In this document: piece by piece, positions 62,910 through 64,000 of the stretch
How the letters are laid out: each line of letters starts with the position of its first letter
Numbering within the stretch: position 1 is the first letter of the stretch
Source of the DNA: Neobacillus dielmonensis
Lineage (GTDB): Bacteria; Bacillota; Bacilli; Bacillales; Cytobacillaceae
DNA length: 64,000 nt
Direction of reading: 5' to 3'
NCBI RefSeq assembly: GCF_000612665.1
Contig: NZ_HG942073.1
Location: forward strand, 7,857 to 71,856
Translations under genes and position numbers: made by a program
The notes under the pieces: model-generated
What the model saw: only the letters and a program-made list of their open reading frames with translations
The model's database searches: none
What the model was told of the DNA's origin: nothing

Positions 62910-63710
62910 TCAAGGTCTTTGGTCTACCCTTTCAGGATCATGGGGCTCTATATAGTTGTCGGTCTCTTCCACATATGGGTCATGTTCAAAAGCAGGCAGG
63001 TCACCGAATGTGGTCATGATTCCTTCTTCATCAAGTGCCTCTTCATATCGTTCATGCTGCGGATTTGGATAAACAGTAATATTTTCTCCATACATGTCGT
63101 TCCCGACAAAGTTTTCAAAGTCTTCTACATAGCCTTCGCTTTCTTCTGCCTCCGTCGAGACATCATTGTAATGATCTTTTGTATAAAAAAAGTCAGAAGG
63201 CGATTCACTTGTACCCCACTGCGACACGACCTGCCAAGCATCCTCAGCATCGAAGGCGACATTTTCATCCTGTTCGTCCATATCAAACTTACCAAACGGG
63301 GGCATTAGCACTCCTTCTTCTAGCGGACGTTCACGAGAAATAACTTTGTCAGGGCTGTGTTCGATACAGTGAGTGGTGTTTGGGATGACTTGCAGCCGTT
63401 CTAATGGAATGTCTTTTCCGCAAACAGCACATTGCCCGTATGTCCCATTTTCCATTGCCGTCAAAGCACGGTCGATGTTCTTTAACTGCAATTCATAATG
63501 TTCCTTTAAAGCGATATCCTTTTCCCGCTCATATAGGTCTGTTCCTTCGTCAGCCGGGTGATTATCATAACTTGATAATTCCCCCATCGATTCATGATAA
63601 TGTCCTCTTTCAAGACCAAGATAGTCGTTCTGGTCAAGTCGGTCGTTTATATCACTTTTTTCTTGCAATAATTGTATTCGCAAGTCAGCTAACTGCTCTG
63701 TCGTTAACAT
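62910..63710 (-). CDS. yteA: YteA-like protein with DksA/TraR zinc finger
   Basis: 266-residue protein. A coiled coil in the first 85 residues (LTTEQLADLRIQLLQEKSDI...) is followed by a zinc finger, YGQCAVCGKDIPLERLQV...HCIEH, where the fourth ligand is His instead of Cys. The acidic, Tyr-rich C-terminal half (about 130-266) is typical of the YteA family. DksA-like proteins act on RNA polymerase; for YteA this is unproven. ATG 63710 has AAAGGGG upstream. Confidence 0.85.
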   Translation of the reverse strand: MLTTEQLADLRIQLLQEKSDINDRLDQNDYLGLERGHYHESMGELSSYDNHPADEGTDLYEREKDIALKEHYELQLKNIDRALTAMENGTYGQCAVCGKDIPLERLQVIPNTTHCIEHSPDKVISRERPLEEGVLMPPFGKFDMDEQDENVAFDAEDAWQVVSQWGTSESPSDFFYTKDHYNDVSTEAEESEGYVEDFENFVGNDMYGENITVYPNPQHERYEEALDEEGIMTTFGDLPAFEHDPYVEETDNYIEPHDPERVDQRP

Positions 63711-63749
63711 TTTACATACCCCTTTCATTTAGAAAAGTGCGGTTGATTA

Positions 63750-63866
63750 TCATGTCTGTTTGGTTACAAGCTCTTTTATATTGTCATTGTTTTTCCGGTT
63801 GAATATGTAATAAAGTGTCACTTCAGGATATGGGAGTTTTTCCCGTGACTTCAAACTAAATGCCAT
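63750..63866 (-). CDS. Small hypothetical protein (38 aa)
   Basis: ATG 63866 follows GGGAGAGG by a normal spacing; TGA at 63750, 39 bp before yteA on the same strand. The product MAFSLKSREKLPYPEVTLYY, then IFNRKNNDNIKELVTKQT, is basic. Unknown family; possibly co-transcribed with yteA. Confidence 0.5.
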   Translation of the reverse strand: MAFSLKSREKLPYPEVTLYYIFNRKNNDNIKELVTKQT

Positions 63867-63948
63867 AATTAACCTCTCCCATTCTGAATAAGTTAAGATT
63901 GTCCGTGTATCTTAAAAATAGAACACAGAAAGAAATGAGGGGATCTCT

Positions 63949-64000
63949 ATGGTAAACGAAAACTTTAATAAGTTTAGAAAAGTTCAACATAAGCACGAAT
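63949..64000 (+). CDS. Start of a gene cut by the window edge
   Basis: ATG 63949 follows GAGGGG. The 17 visible codons read MVNENFNKFRKVQHKHE with no stop. Too short to identify. Confidence 0.5.
   Translation, partial: MVNENFNKFRKVQHKHE

Noticed and set aside
62919..63308. 129-codon plus-strand open frame opposite yteA
   Set aside because: It lies fully antisense to the YteA-like gene and has no ribosome site or recognisable domain.

Overview
The window looks like chromosomal DNA of a low-GC, spore-forming Bacillaceae species. Pointers are strong AGGAGG-type ribosome binding sites, an S-box leader, the hom-thrC-thrB order, SinR-like and RNPP-type regulators, YozQ- and YteA-like proteins, and fragments of an intergenic repeat I associate from memory with Bacillus and its relatives. 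I see no rRNA, tRNA, CRISPR, prophage or insertion sequence.

Region by region. 1-13.9 kb is a catabolic block on the minus strand: a branched-chain-amino-acid-type ABC importer, a KAS III-like enzyme, an alpha/beta hydrolase, a FabG-like reductase, a small protein and an acyl-CoA synthetase, followed by a very large MalT-like/BTAD regulator and a second SDR. Direct TGTAAC-type repeats 11 bp apart, the layout SARP regulators bind, lie upstream of both the transporter operon and the acyl-CoA synthetase gene. 14-29.6 kb is mixed housekeeping: a GGDEF-EAL protein, threonine synthesis (hom, thrC, thrB), a HAD phosphatase, a LysM/SleB-type hydrolase, Dps, a UbiB kinase, an AbrB-like protein, the BdbC/BdbD thiol-oxidase pair, a LuxR-type regulator and a lactonase.

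29.6-43.9 kb is the most striking part. It is a compact Gram-positive Pel polysaccharide operon (galE, pelD, pelE, deacetylase, pelF, pelG) continued by two CotH-kinase proteins, a VTC-type polyphosphate polymerase domain protein, a DUF4956 membrane protein and a DUF4832 protein. A SinR-like repressor gene heads the operon. Its promoter carries SinR-type GTTCTTT boxes. Further upstream a 46-residue ORF with its own promoter and a palindromic GTTCT-N6-AGAAC operator sits where sinI sits in B. subtilis. The PelD here has no visible c-di-GMP receptor domain.

44-51 kb is an S-box-controlled methionine operon (metI, a metC remnant, a YitJ-type fusion and metH). metC has lost its first three quarters, so homocysteine probably comes from direct sulfhydrylation by MetI. 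51-58 kb holds a MarR/MFS pair with a palindromic operator, a 5-oxoprolinase operon (pxpB-pxpA-pxpC), a half-size thioredoxin-reductase-like flavoprotein and a 14-TM drug exporter. 58-64 kb holds a complete but unnamed RNPP quorum-sensing pair (HTH-TPR regulator and a 31-residue pro-peptide), CorA preceded by a 41-residue upstream ORF, a cation diffusion facilitator, several small proteins and YteA. A + strand gene is cut by the window edge.

Functional names come from motifs and memory of families. No database search was run.
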